64,000 nucleotides of DNA from Oscillospiraceae bacterium (GTDB lineage Bacteria > Bacillota > Clostridia > Oscillospirales > Ruminococcaceae). The notes under the pieces were generated by a model. It was not told the DNA's origin. It saw only the letters and a program-made list of their open reading frames with translations, and ran no database searches. Below are positions 50,084 to 58,905 of the stretch, in pieces (the first letter of the stretch is position 1; every line of letters begins with the position of its first letter). The translations under genes and the position numbers were made by a program. The stretch is taken from NCBI GenBank assembly GCA_017828975.1, contig JAGAJN010000014.1:1-64000 (forward strand), given 5' to 3'.

Positions 50084-51176
50084 TTTTATCACCGAAAAAC
50101 AGTCCTCGTGGGAATTCCTCAAAAAAACCGAGCTGCCCATTTTCATCTACGGCATGGGGGACGGCGCTCTGAAAATACTGTCCGCCTTTGAGAAGCACGG
50201 CATTGCTGCGGCGGGATTTTTCGCCAGCGACGAGTTTGTCAGAGGGCATTATTTCGAGGGACATTTGGTGCATAAGCTTTCCCATATCGAGGAGCTTATT
50301 GACGAATTTGTGGTAGTTCTGGCGTTTGCGGCAGGATACCAAAGCCTTTACGACCGCATTTTTGAAATCGCAAAAAAGCATACGCTGTTAGCCCCCGATG
50401 TGCCCGTTGTTCCCGATGAAAAGGGCGAGCTGTTCGATTATGACTACTGCGTCCGCCACGCCGAAGAACTGCAAGCCGTTTATGATATGCTTGCAGATGA
50501 TACATCTAAAAGGGTCTATGCGGACATTATCAACTTCAAAATAAGCGGAAGGATAGACTATCTTTCCCGCTGCACTACCGACAGAAGCGAGGTCTACGAC
50601 CGTCTTATCCGCATAACAAAGGACAGCGTTTTCGTGGATATGGGTGCATATGACGGGGACACTGCCCTTGATTTCACCTTTGCCGCAAAGGACGGCTACA
50701 AGGCGATCTATGCCCTGGAGCCCGACCGCCGAAATTTCCGAAAGCTGCAAAAGAACACCGCCGACCTTGCCAATGTGAACATCTTCAACGCCGCCGCATG
50801 GAGCGAAAGCACTACCCTGTATTTTCTGAATAAGGCGGGACGGCAGTCTATGGCGGCAAGGCTTCGGGATATTTCCGAAAACGGCGTTGAAACTGCGGCA
50901 CTTGCAGCCGATGATATTATCCCCGAGCCGAACGAAAATGTTATCCTGAAAATGGACGTGGAGGGTGCGGAAAAAGAAGCACTTAACGGCTGCAAAAACG
51001 CCCTTGCTTCGGGGGCTTCTCTGGAATGTGCTCTCTATCACCGAAACGAGGACATTTTCAGTCTGCCGCTGCTTGTCCACAGCATTAACCCGAATTTGAA
51101 GCTTTATGTAAGGCATCATTTATATATCCCCGCATGGGAAACCAATCTGTATGCGGTCAACGAAAGGAATGTTTAA
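50076..51176 (+). CDS. FkbM-family methyltransferase with an N-terminal nucleotide-sensor-like domain
   Basis: A 366-residue protein. Residues ~1-130 form a Rossmann-like domain (PIFIYGMGDGALKILSAFEKHG) of the type found with sugar- or nucleotide-binding; residues ~150-366 are an SAM-dependent FkbM methyltransferase (VFVDMGAYDGDTALDFTFA, YALEPDRRNFRKL, NVILKMDVEGAEKEALNGC). Such enzymes often methylate sugars or polyketides. Start at ATG 50076 overlaps the PH stop; there is no clean ribosome site, so coupling is likely. Gene before asnS. Confidence 0.8.
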   Translation: MLDFITEKQSSWEFLKKTELPIFIYGMGDGALKILSAFEKHGIAAAGFFASDEFVRGHYFEGHLVHKLSHIEELIDEFVVVLAFAAGYQSLYDRIFEIAKKHTLLAPDVPVVPDEKGELFDYDYCVRHAEELQAVYDMLADDTSKRVYADIINFKISGRIDYLSRCTTDRSEVYDRLIRITKDSVFVDMGAYDGDTALDFTFAAKDGYKAIYALEPDRRNFRKLQKNTADLANVNIFNAAAWSESTTLYFLNKAGRQSMAARLRDISENGVETAALAADDIIPEPNENVILKMDVEGAEKEALNGCKNALASGASLECALYHRNEDIFSLPLLVHSINPNLKLYVRHHLYIPAWETNLYAVNERNV

Positions 51177-51177
51177 A

Positions 51178-52566
51178 ATGAAACGAACCGAACTCCGCCT
51201 GATATTTGCGGATAAGGAAAAATATGCGGATAAAATGCTCACCGTCTGCGGCTGGGTAAAGTCCGTAAGAACGGGAAAACACATCAGCTTCCTGACCATA
51301 AACGACGGCAGCTGCTTCAATAATCTCCAGATAATCGCAGAGGACAGTATGGCGGATTTTGCCGAAGCGTCCAAGCTGAATGTAGGCGCTGCCATTTCCG
51401 TAAAGGGAACGCTGACCCTTACTCCCGAAGCAAAGCAGCCCTTTGAGCTTCACGCCGAGGAGATAACAGTTGAGGGAGCGTCCTCCCCCGATTATCCGCT
51501 GCAAAAGAAGGCGCACAGCCTTGAATTTCTCAGGAGCATGACACATCTCAGAATGAGGACGAACACCCTTGGTGCGGTGTTCAGAGTGCGTTCCGTGCTG
51601 GCACAGGCTATCCACGAATTTTTCGCAAACGAGGGATTTGTGTACGCACACACGCCCATTATCACAGCAAGCGACTGTGAGGGTGCGGGAGAGATGTTTC
51701 AGGTAACCACCCTTACTCCCGAGGAATTTGCCCCCAAGGAAAACGGCGAAACCGACTATTCCGCAGACTTCTTCGGCAAAAAGGCAAGCCTTACCGTTTC
51801 GGGACAGTTAGAGGGCGAATGTATGGCAATGGCGTTCGGCAAAATTTACACCTTCGGTCCCACATTCCGTGCGGAAAGATCCTACACTCAGCGTCATGCA
51901 GCAGAATTCTGGATGGTTGAGCCGGAGATAGCATTTGCCGACCTTTCCGACGATATGGAATTAGCCGAAAAGATGATGAAGTATCTTATCCGCACGGTCA
52001 TGGAAAAATGTCCCGAGGAGCTGAAATTCTTCAATCAGTTTTACGACAAGGAGCTGCTTGACCGTCTGAAAGCTGTCAGCGAGTCGGATTTCGGACGTGT
52101 TTCATACACCGATGCCGTTGAAATTCTTGAGAAAAATAACGATAATTTTGATTTTAAGGTATCCTGGGGCTGCGATTTACAGACAGAGCATGAACGCTAT
52201 CTCACGGAAAAGATATTCGGAAAGCCCGTGTTTGTCACCGACTATCCGAAGGATATAAAGGCGTTCTACATGCGCCTTAACGAGGACGGAAAAACCGTTG
52301 CGGCGATGGATATGCTTGTTCCCGGAGTGGGCGAGCTTATCGGCGGAAGTCAGCGTGAGGAACGTCTTGACCTGCTCACCGAACGCATGATCGAAACGGG
52401 AATGTCCCCCGAGGATTATTCTCAGTATCTCGACCTGCGTCGGTTCGGCGGCGCAAAGCATGCGGGCTTCGGTCTGGGCTTTGAGCGGCTGGTAATGTAC
52501 GTTACGGGTGTTTCAAATATCCGTGATGTAATTCCGTTCCCGAGGACGACAGGAAGTATCTACTGA
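51178..52566 (+). CDS. asnS: asparagine--tRNA ligase
   Basis: Charges tRNA-Asn. N-terminal OB fold (MLTVCGWVKSVRTGKHISFL) then class II catalytic core with motif 2 (FGPTFRAERSYTQRHAAEF in part) and motif 3 (GFGLGFERLVMYV) at the end. 462 residues is the full length. The start at 51178 has GAAAGGA upstream and overlaps neither neighbour; an ATG at 51151 would lie inside the FkbM gene. Note ends 16 bp before the EAL gene's TTG. Confidence 0.95.
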   Translation: MKRTELRLIFADKEKYADKMLTVCGWVKSVRTGKHISFLTINDGSCFNNLQIIAEDSMADFAEASKLNVGAAISVKGTLTLTPEAKQPFELHAEEITVEGASSPDYPLQKKAHSLEFLRSMTHLRMRTNTLGAVFRVRSVLAQAIHEFFANEGFVYAHTPIITASDCEGAGEMFQVTTLTPEEFAPKENGETDYSADFFGKKASLTVSGQLEGECMAMAFGKIYTFGPTFRAERSYTQRHAAEFWMVEPEIAFADLSDDMELAEKMMKYLIRTVMEKCPEELKFFNQFYDKELLDRLKAVSESDFGRVSYTDAVEILEKNNDNFDFKVSWGCDLQTEHERYLTEKIFGKPVFVTDYPKDIKAFYMRLNEDGKTVAAMDMLVPGVGELIGGSQREERLDLLTERMIETGMSPEDYSQYLDLRRFGGAKHAGFGLGFERLVMYVTGVSNIRDVIPFPRTTGSIY

Positions 52567-52582
52567 TGTTGGGGGGATATTA

Positions 52583-54484
52583 TTGTTCGGAGTAAACATA
52601 AGATTTCAGATAGCTGCCCTGCTTATTCTCGCAATGATAACGGCAGACTATATCAAAACGCCCCACTTAAAGCTTATTTCCACACGAAGCTTCAAAATAC
52701 TTGTGGGACTGTCTGCCGCAAATCTCTGCTTCGATATTTCCACCGTCTACACCATAACTCATATGGACATCGTCCCCGAATGGCTGAATAAGCTTATGCA
52801 CCAGATGTTCATTTTCAGCATTATTGCCGTGGCGTTCACATACTTCATTTATGTGCTTATGCTCAGCCGAAATCAGAAGCGGCTTGAAAAAGGGCAGCTT
52901 ATCCTCTGTACGCTGCCGCTGCTGACCTCGCTGTTTTTCATAATCTTCGGCGACATTGACTATTACGTCAGCGATGTGGGCGTTTATTCATACGGAATGA
53001 TAGTTGCGCCTGTGTATATCTGCGCATTGATATATGCCCTGCTTGCGCTGATAATTTCCCTTATCAAAAATGACGACCTGAACAAGGCACAGCGCATTTC
53101 CATTCAGCTGGGAGTCTGCATATTGTTCGCATTTACGCTGATACAGCTGTTCTTCCCGACGCTGCTGCTTTCGGGGATCGGGCTGTCGCTGATGGTGCTG
53201 TCCGTTTACTTCTCCTTTGAAAATCAGAGGGAAAATTTTGATACGGAGGTGAGCTGTTTCAGCCGTGTGGCATTTCATCGGGTAATGTCGGAAAATTATG
53301 AAACCAAAAAGCCCATGTTCCTGATAAACGTCACCTGCACGAATTATTCGGAGATAAACAGCATTTTCGGTCACGATGCGGGACACAAGGCGCTGGCATA
53401 TGTCGCCGAAAAGATAAAAAAGGAGACCCGTCAGTCGGTTTTCCGCTCACAGACAAGCACGCTCAGCTTCTTTATGTCAGCCTCGGAAGCGGCGGCAGCA
53501 GACACCGCAGCATATCTCGACCGCTGTCTTTGGGAGGACAAATCCTCGCAGCTTAAGGTGAATGTCAGAATAAGCGTGATGGATCTTCGGAAATACGCCG
53601 AAAATCCCGACGAAGCTTACGGTCTGATGAGCTTTATAACCTCAGAAAAAACCTTCAGCGAAAATGTGGTTTTCCTTAACGAGGAGATCGTCGGACGGAA
53701 AAAGCGCCGTGACAAGATAGAACAGCTTCTTATAGAAGCCACCGAAAGCAACGGCTTTGAGATGTACTATCAGCCCATATACAGCACCCGCCATGGCACA
53801 TATCACTCCTGCGAAGCGCTTATCAGAATGAAAGCGACCTCAGAGCTTGGCTACATCTCCCCCGAGGAATTTATTCCCATCGCAGAGCAAAAGGGGCTTA
53901 TCTTCAAAATAGGCGACTGCGTTGTTGAGCAGGTGGCGGATTTCGCAAGACGAAGCAGGACGGTTTCCGAAAAGCTTGAATATATCGAGGTCAATCTTTC
54001 GGGACTGCAAGCGTCATCTCCCGACCTGGACAAGCGTCTGGAAAATATCGTCAGACAGCACGGCATTGCCCCGTCCTTCCTCAATCTGGAAATAACCGAA
54101 ACTGCCGTTATCGGCTCGGAAACCAACCTGAAAAACAACATCACCGCCCTGCGTCAGAAGGGGTTCAGCTTCTCCATGGACGACTTCGGCACGGGCTATT
54201 CCAACCTTGCGCAGATAACAAAAATTCACTACGACCTTGTTAAGATAGACAAAAGCCTTATCTGGCCCGCCTTCGGGGAAAATGCGTCCGAAAAGGCGGA
54301 GAGGCTTCTCTCCTCGGTGATAAATATGCTGAAAGCTATTGATGCAAAGATAGTTGCGGAGGGCGTTGAAACCGAAGAAATGGCAACCTATCTTGCCGAT
54401 AAGGGCGTTGAATATCTCCAGGGCTATTACTTCTCAAAGCCCGTCCCCGAGGCGGCTTTTGTGGAGATTTTGGAGAAGGCTTGA
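52583..54484 (+). CDS. membrane-bound EAL-domain cyclic-di-GMP phosphodiesterase with degenerate GGDEF
   Basis: 633 residues: seven or so hydrophobic helices (1-215), a GGDEF-like domain (225-365) lacking the GGDEF motif (the site reads TSTLSFFMSASE), and an EAL domain (375-630). EAL catalytic residues are present: CEALIR, EVNLSG, LEITETA, MDDFGTGYSN, and AEGVETEE. It should hydrolyse c-di-GMP; the N-terminal domain may sense a membrane signal. The start is TTG with a GGGGGG site. It is the end of the asnS transcript and is closed by the terminator at 54491. Confidence 0.9.
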   Translation: MFGVNIRFQIAALLILAMITADYIKTPHLKLISTRSFKILVGLSAANLCFDISTVYTITHMDIVPEWLNKLMHQMFIFSIIAVAFTYFIYVLMLSRNQKRLEKGQLILCTLPLLTSLFFIIFGDIDYYVSDVGVYSYGMIVAPVYICALIYALLALIISLIKNDDLNKAQRISIQLGVCILFAFTLIQLFFPTLLLSGIGLSLMVLSVYFSFENQRENFDTEVSCFSRVAFHRVMSENYETKKPMFLINVTCTNYSEINSIFGHDAGHKALAYVAEKIKKETRQSVFRSQTSTLSFFMSASEAAAADTAAYLDRCLWEDKSSQLKVNVRISVMDLRKYAENPDEAYGLMSFITSEKTFSENVVFLNEEIVGRKKRRDKIEQLLIEATESNGFEMYYQPIYSTRHGTYHSCEALIRMKATSELGYISPEEFIPIAEQKGLIFKIGDCVVEQVADFARRSRTVSEKLEYIEVNLSGLQASSPDLDKRLENIVRQHGIAPSFLNLEITETAVIGSETNLKNNITALRQKGFSFSMDDFGTGYSNLAQITKIHYDLVKIDKSLIWPAFGENASEKAERLLSSVINMLKAIDAKIVAEGVETEEMATYLADKGVEYLQGYYFSKPVPEAAFVEILEKA

Positions 54485-54490
54485 TATAAT

Positions 54491-54522
54491 AAACGGGTCC
54501 CCGCTGTGGGAACCCGTTTTTG
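54491..54522. terminator. shared terminator of the EAL gene and hicB
   Basis: ACGGGTCCC (54493-54501) pairs with GGGAACCCGT (54508-54517), with a one-base bulge, followed by TTTT; it lies between convergent genes. Confidence 0.75.
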
Positions 54523-54537
54523 ATTTAGAATTTTGAT

Positions 54538-54879
54538 TCAGATGACCTTTGCAATATAATTTTCAATGGCGGCTTCAACAGAAGCGTTAAGCGATTGGTT
54601 GTGAGCTGCGGAATACAGCGCAAGACTGCGGTGAAGCTCGGGTGAAATCGTCACGTTAATGCTGCCCTTATATGCTTTATCGGGCTGAATACCTTCATCT
54701 GCGCACAGTTCAAGATAATCATCAACAGCCCTTTCAAAATCTGTGCGGAGCTCGGCAATACTGCTGCCCTCATATGATACAAGACTGTCGATACCTATCA
54801 CTTTTCCAAAAAGAATGTTATCGGTATCGGAATATTCCACCGTTCCGAAATATTCTTTGTATTCCATAGCGTTTTTCAT
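54538..54879 (-). CDS. hicB: HicB antitoxin
   Basis: A 113-residue HicB. The N-terminal part (residues 1-65) is the partial RNase H-like fold (FGTVEYSDTDNILFGKVIGI and SYEGSSIAELRTDFERAVDDYLE); the C-terminal ribbon-helix-helix (YKGSINVTISPELHRSLALYSAA) binds DNA and represses the operon. It follows hicA with a 4-bp overlap (ATGA) and has GAGGAGG upstream. Confidence 0.85.
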   Translation of the reverse strand: MKNAMEYKEYFGTVEYSDTDNILFGKVIGIDSLVSYEGSSIAELRTDFERAVDDYLELCADEGIQPDKAYKGSINVTISPELHRSLALYSAAHNQSLNASVEAAIENYIAKVI

Positions 54880-55127
54880 ATCATACCCTCCTCAGTCAGA
54901 AGTTCAATGATTTGTTTGATTTGATATTCAAGCAATTCCTTTCGGGGATGCGGCTTATGAAGTATAATTATTGTTCTTCCTTTTGAAAATTTTACACGCG
55001 AGCCGCTTGTTTTCCCCTTATTGTTCAGCTTGAAGCCTAACAATTCAAGTAAAGTCTGCATTTCCTCAAAGGTAAAATCCTTTGGTATTGTTATAAGTCT
55101 TTTTATAAGCTTATCCTTCCTGCCCAA
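54876..55127 (-). CDS. hicA: HicA toxin with an arginine at the usual catalytic-histidine site
   Basis: An 83-residue HicA-family protein, an mRNA interferase fold. Family landmarks: FEEMQTLLELLGFKL, GKTSGSRVKFSKG, ILHKPHPRKELLEYQIKQI. The classical GSH histidine is replaced by R (GSRVKF), a variant seen in many HicA proteins; whether it is a true toxin is uncertain. The TTG at 55127 is taken as start because TSS is about 55140 and the GGAG site is at 55138-55141; the earlier in-frame TTG (55145) would lie before transcription starts. Stop overlaps hicB. Confidence 0.75.
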   Translation of the reverse strand: MGRKDKLIKRLITIPKDFTFEEMQTLLELLGFKLNNKGKTSGSRVKFSKGRTIIILHKPHPRKELLEYQIKQIIELLTEEGMI

Positions 55128-55147
55128 AGCTATCACGCTCCACAATT

Positions 55148-55176
55148 ATTATATCACATAACACGCCTAAAATCAA
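55148..55176 (-). promoter_or_regulatory. sigma-A promoter of hicAB
   Basis: TTGATT (55171-55176), 17 bp, TATAAT (55148-55153) on the minus strand, 21 bp from the hicA start. Confidence 0.8.
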
Positions 55177-55197
55177 GGAAAATATTTTGATAAAAAA

Positions 55198-55638
55198 TCA
55201 CCTCGTCAGCATCAAAAGTAATTCATCAGTACCCTCCCCATATTTCTTTTGACCGGAAATATGAAAACCATGCGCTTCATAAAACCGAATGGCATTTACG
55301 TTTTTCTCAATTGCCCACAAACGGTCAGCGCCGAATTGCTGCTTTGCATACTCTATCAGTTTTGCGCCGATACCCTGATCCTGAAAAAACTGATCTACAT
55401 AAAGCTCTGCTATCTCTGTTCCCTCCATATGTATGAGTCCCTTTACAATGCCGTCATCGTACACAAAAATGTTATCAAGCTTTTCGGGACGGGAATAATC
55501 TTCGGCAACCTTTATGACCTGAAGTTCATTAAATGAATAGTCATCATTCTTGAATATAGAACGGTAATTTATCCGCTTAACAAATACAAGTATCTCCGCA
55601 ATACGTGAAATATCCTTTATTTCTGCTTTTCTTATCAT
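55198..55638 (-). CDS. GNAT-family N-acetyltransferase
   Basis: A 146-residue acetyltransferase: MIRKAEIKDISRIAEIL, then the acetyl-CoA loop QDQGIGAKLIEYAKQ near residue 88 and the IRFYEAHGFHISGQ end. The substrate is unknown. It starts 1 bp after the upstream GNAT gene's stop. Likely part of a two-gene transcript with the larger acetyltransferase. Confidence 0.85.
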   Translation of the reverse strand: MIRKAEIKDISRIAEILVFVKRINYRSIFKNDDYSFNELQVIKVAEDYSRPEKLDNIFVYDDGIVKGLIHMEGTEIAELYVDQFFQDQGIGAKLIEYAKQQFGADRLWAIEKNVNAIRFYEAHGFHISGQKKYGEGTDELLLMLTR

Positions 55639-55639
55639 A

Positions 55640-56191
55640 TTAATCCACCACTTCAGACAGCTTCAAAGGCTTATGCGGCTCACCCTCGGACGTACCGATA
55701 CGCTTCACCAGCCACCTGATACCCCGCCACTTTCCAAGCTTGAAGCCCGCATTTTCAAAATGTCCCACCTCGGAAAAACCAAGACTTTTGTGAAATTCAA
55801 GGCTTGCTTCATTTGTATCCACCAGCACGCCGTAAATGTATCTGTACCCCTGTTTCTCCAGAATTTCCGCAAATTCCCTGTAAAGTGCCGATGCGATCCC
55901 GCATCTTTTCGGCGCATCGGGCGCAAGAACTATGGTCCATTCCACATTCCATTGATACGCATCATGCGGACGAAGGGGCGAGCCGTACACATATCCCAAA
56001 ATTTTTCCGTCTGAATTTTCCGCTACCAGAAACGGATATTTTTCCAGAGTATTGACGATCTTTTGTCGGTACGACTCCACATCGGGATTGTCAACGGTAA
56101 ATGTAACATAATCCAGAGGAACATACGCCCCGTAAATGTCATGTACCGCCTGTGCGTCATTTTCGGCGGCAAGTCTGATACGATAATCCAT
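55640..56191 (-). CDS. GNAT-family N-acetyltransferase, phosphinothricin-type
   Basis: A 183-residue acetyltransferase of the Pat/YncA type: IRLAAENDAQAVHDIY at the start, FLVAENSDGKILGYVYGSPL, then acetyl-CoA loop CGIASALYREFAEI and LVDTNEASLEFHKSLGFSEVG. Members acetylate small amines or herbicides such as phosphinothricin. Start at 56191 has AAGGAAGG; the ATG at 56269 would add 26 extra residues. It shares an operon with the other GNAT gene. Confidence 0.85.
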   Translation of the reverse strand: MDYRIRLAAENDAQAVHDIYGAYVPLDYVTFTVDNPDVESYRQKIVNTLEKYPFLVAENSDGKILGYVYGSPLRPHDAYQWNVEWTIVLAPDAPKRCGIASALYREFAEILEKQGYRYIYGVLVDTNEASLEFHKSLGFSEVGHFENAGFKLGKWRGIRWLVKRIGTSEGEPHKPLKLSEVVD

Positions 56192-56220
56192 ATCCGTTAC
56201 CTTCCTTTTCAAATCATAAA

Positions 56221-56249
56221 AGCTGCCGCAGTCACCATTTGCGGCAGCT
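56221..56249 (-). terminator. terminator of the ior-paaK-sfp-tatD operon
   Basis: AGCTGCCGCA (56221-56230) pairs with TGCGGCAGCT (56240-56249); the minus strand goes on TTTTATGATTT. It separates tatD from the acetyltransferases. Confidence 0.8.
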
Positions 56250-56255
56250 AATTTT

Positions 56256-57029
56256 TTACGCCAATCCAAACAGCCTTACCGCATTTTCGGAAGTCGCCTT
56301 TGCCGCATCTTCAACGGAAATGCCCTTTACCTCGGCTATTTTTTCAAGCATTTTTATTATCATGGAGCTGTCGCACCGCTGTCCCCGAAACGGCTCGGGA
56401 GCCATATAAGGGCAGTCCGTTTCGGTCAGAAGCCTGTCAAGGGGAACACGCTCCAAGGCTTTCAGCGCCTTCTTTGCGTTCTTGAAGGTCAGCACTCCCG
56501 TGAAACTAATGTGCATACCAAGCTTCAAAACCTGTTCGGCAGTTTCCGCAGAACCCGCAAAGCAGTGCATTACGCCGTCGGTCTGACCGTAGTCGGAGAG
56601 GATCCGCAGACTGTCCTCGGAAGCGTCCCTGACATGGACGGAAACAGGCTTTTTCAGCTCCTTTGCCAATTCCAGCTGACGGCGGAAAACTATCTCCTGA
56701 CGCTTCTTGTCATATCCCTCGTAATGATAGTCAAGCCCTATCTCGCCTATGGCACAGACCTTTTCATGAGCCGCCAGCCGCCGAACCTCGTCAAGCCAAT
56801 TTTCGGGAATATCATTGCACTCCTCGGGGTGAACGCCCACGGCAGCAAATACAAAATCCAGCCTTTCCGCCATTTCCACCGCCGTTTCCGATGACGGAAT
56901 GTCATATCCGATAACAATGACCGACCGAACGCCATTCTCCCTGTGTATACGTTCAAGCAGTTCATAACGGTCGCCGTCAAACGCCTTGTCCTGATAATGG
57001 GAATGTGTATCTATAAATGAAATGCTCAT
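56256..57029 (-). CDS. tatD: TatD-family metal-dependent DNase
   Basis: A 257-residue TIM-barrel hydrolase: FIDTHSHYQDKAFDGD with two metal histidines, AIGEIGLDYHYEGYDK, PVSVHVRDASEDSL, MHCFAGS and TETDCPYMAPEP. Length and motif order match TatD, a magnesium-dependent 3'-5' exonuclease in several bacteria. The start at 57029 overlaps the phosphopantetheinyl transferase stop (ATGA) and has GGAGGG. It is the last gene of the ior operon. Confidence 0.93.
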   Translation of the reverse strand: MSISFIDTHSHYQDKAFDGDRYELLERIHRENGVRSVIVIGYDIPSSETAVEMAERLDFVFAAVGVHPEECNDIPENWLDEVRRLAAHEKVCAIGEIGLDYHYEGYDKKRQEIVFRRQLELAKELKKPVSVHVRDASEDSLRILSDYGQTDGVMHCFAGSAETAEQVLKLGMHISFTGVLTFKNAKKALKALERVPLDRLLTETDCPYMAPEPFRGQRCDSSMIIKMLEKIAEVKGISVEDAAKATSENAVRLFGLA

Positions 57030-57655
57030 TGTTCCCTCCAAAAATCCAGAATTTCCGTTGCCGTGCAGACAATAATCTCACATTCGGGGACGCTTTCCGC
57101 AGCCGCCGAAAGAAAGGATCCGTCCCGCTCGGCAGTAAATATCCGCTCGTCATTCAACACGGAAATCGAGCCGAAACCCATTGCAATGCCACGCCCGTCA
57201 AGCTTTGAAAGGGCTTCCTTTCTTGTCCACAGCCGCATAAATTCTCTGCCCTTGTCGGAAGATTTTTCGAGATATTCCCGCTCGTCGGGGGTGCAGCATT
57301 TTTGGATAAGCCTATCGGAACGCCTGTCGCAGCGCTCAATATCGGCGCCCACATTACCGTCCGACACTGCCGCAAGCACCATTCCCGATGAATGGGAAAT
57401 CGAAAATCCAAAGTTTTCATCTCCCGAAAAATAGGGCTTGCCGTATTCTCCTATGCGAAATTCCGAAGCCGCCGCTTCTCTGCCGAAACGTTTGCATATC
57501 TCCCGCCGAACAATAAGCTCTCCGAAAAGGCTTTCCGCACGGGCTTGCAGCTGCTTTCTTCGGGAAACGGCTTTTTTTCGGCTTTCGGGAAGATATTTCA
57601 GCCCCTCATCGCACAATTTCTCGTCCGCAGACATCAGAAAAAGCTGTATCTTCAT
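57026..57655 (-). CDS. 4'-phosphopantetheinyl transferase (Sfp-like)
   Basis: Attaches phosphopantetheine to carrier proteins. The 209-residue protein has the metal and catalytic motifs VGADIERCD near residue 106 and RLWTRKEALSKLDGRG near 150, and a pocket FSISHSSGMVLAAVSD. The Sfp size suggests a broad-range enzyme, perhaps for a peptide or polyketide synthase, but none is in the window. Its start overlaps the paaK stop (TGATG). Confidence 0.88.
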   Translation of the reverse strand: MKIQLFLMSADEKLCDEGLKYLPESRKKAVSRRKQLQARAESLFGELIVRREICKRFGREAAASEFRIGEYGKPYFSGDENFGFSISHSSGMVLAAVSDGNVGADIERCDRRSDRLIQKCCTPDEREYLEKSSDKGREFMRLWTRKEALSKLDGRGIAMGFGSISVLNDERIFTAERDGSFLSAAAESVPECEIIVCTATEILDFWREQ

Positions 57656-58887
57656 CAATATCTGTTATCGAAAACTCGTGTGGACTTCTTCTCGCTTCTG
57701 GGCAGTTCTCCAAGGCGAACCATTTTTACAATTACCTGAATACCTATCTTCGCCTTGAACGCATTTCCGATAACATATTCAAGCGCCGCAGCATTTGCGC
57801 CGTCCTGATATTCAACGAACAGCGTGCAGATGTCCTTGCCGTTTAAGTGGTCTATCATAAACTGATACTCGCTTGATGCGCCCTCAATGCCGCTGATAAG
57901 CTCGTCTATCTGGCTGGGGAAAATGTTTACGCCCTTGACCTTGACCATATCATCCGTACGCCCGAGAATAGTGTCGATACGAGGATACTTGCAGCCGCAG
58001 GGACAGTCGCCGGGAATGACCCTTGTCAGGTCGTGTGTGCGGTAACGGATAAGGGGTGCGCCCTGCTTTTTCAGGGTGGTGATAACAAGCTCGCCTATCT
58101 CGCCGTCGGGGAGATTTTTGCCCGTTTTCGGGTCAACAATTTCAAAGTAAATGAAATCGTCCCACATATGCATACCACATTCATGGTCGCAGCTGATGCC
58201 GATACCCGGACCGTAAACCTCGGTAAGACCGTAAATATCATACAGCTGAACGCCCAACTCATCGGCAATTCTCTTTCTCATCTTCTCGCCCCAGCGTTCC
58301 GAACCGATAATGCCCTTTTTCAGATGAATTTGGTCGCCGATACCTCTCTTTGCGATCTCCTCAGCCAGCAAAAGCGCATAGGAGGACGTTGCACAAAGCA
58401 CGGTGGACTTCATATCCATCATCATTCTAAGCTGCTTGTCGGTGTTTCCGGGACCCATAGGGATAACCATTGCACCCAGCTTTTCCGCACCGTTCTGGAA
58501 ACCGATGCCCGCAGTCCACAGACCGTAGCCGGGAGTTATCTGAACACGGTCAAGGTTGGTAAGCCCCGCTGTTTCATAGCAGCGCTTGAACATTACCGCC
58601 CAGTCGTCAACGTCCTTTGCGGTGTAGGGGATAATAACGGGCGTTCCCGTTGTTCCCGAAGATGAATGAATCCTGACTATCTCCTCATCGGGGACAGCCT
58701 GCAAACCAAGAGGATAAGCCTCTCTTAAATCGCCCTTCCATGTGAACGGCAGCTTCTCGAAATCCTCCTGTGACTGAATGGAGTCAACGTCAACGCCCTC
58801 CAGCTTTTTCTTGTAAAAGCAGTCGATGGAGGTAAGCTTTTTCAGCTGTTCCTTGATTAATCGGAACTGTTCTTCTTTCATTTTCAT
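57655..58887 (-). CDS. paaK: phenylacetate--CoA ligase
   Basis: Activates phenylacetate (or an aryl acid) to the CoA thioester with ATP. The 410-residue enzyme has the AMP-forming motifs HSSSGTTGTPVIIPYT, DIYGLTEVYGPGIGIS, GELVITTLKKQGAPLIRYRTHD and VKGVNIFPSQIDELI. A CPCGCKYPR segment is present. It follows iorB by 18 bp. With IorAB, which make arylacetyl-CoA from aryl pyruvates, it gives the reverse or recycling route. Confidence 0.93.
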   Translation of the reverse strand: MKMKEEQFRLIKEQLKKLTSIDCFYKKKLEGVDVDSIQSQEDFEKLPFTWKGDLREAYPLGLQAVPDEEIVRIHSSSGTTGTPVIIPYTAKDVDDWAVMFKRCYETAGLTNLDRVQITPGYGLWTAGIGFQNGAEKLGAMVIPMGPGNTDKQLRMMMDMKSTVLCATSSYALLLAEEIAKRGIGDQIHLKKGIIGSERWGEKMRKRIADELGVQLYDIYGLTEVYGPGIGISCDHECGMHMWDDFIYFEIVDPKTGKNLPDGEIGELVITTLKKQGAPLIRYRTHDLTRVIPGDCPCGCKYPRIDTILGRTDDMVKVKGVNIFPSQIDELISGIEGASSEYQFMIDHLNGKDICTLFVEYQDGANAAALEYVIGNAFKAKIGIQVIVKMVRLGELPRSEKKSTRVFDNRY

Positions 58888-58905
58888 AATATTCAGCCTT
58901 CTTTT

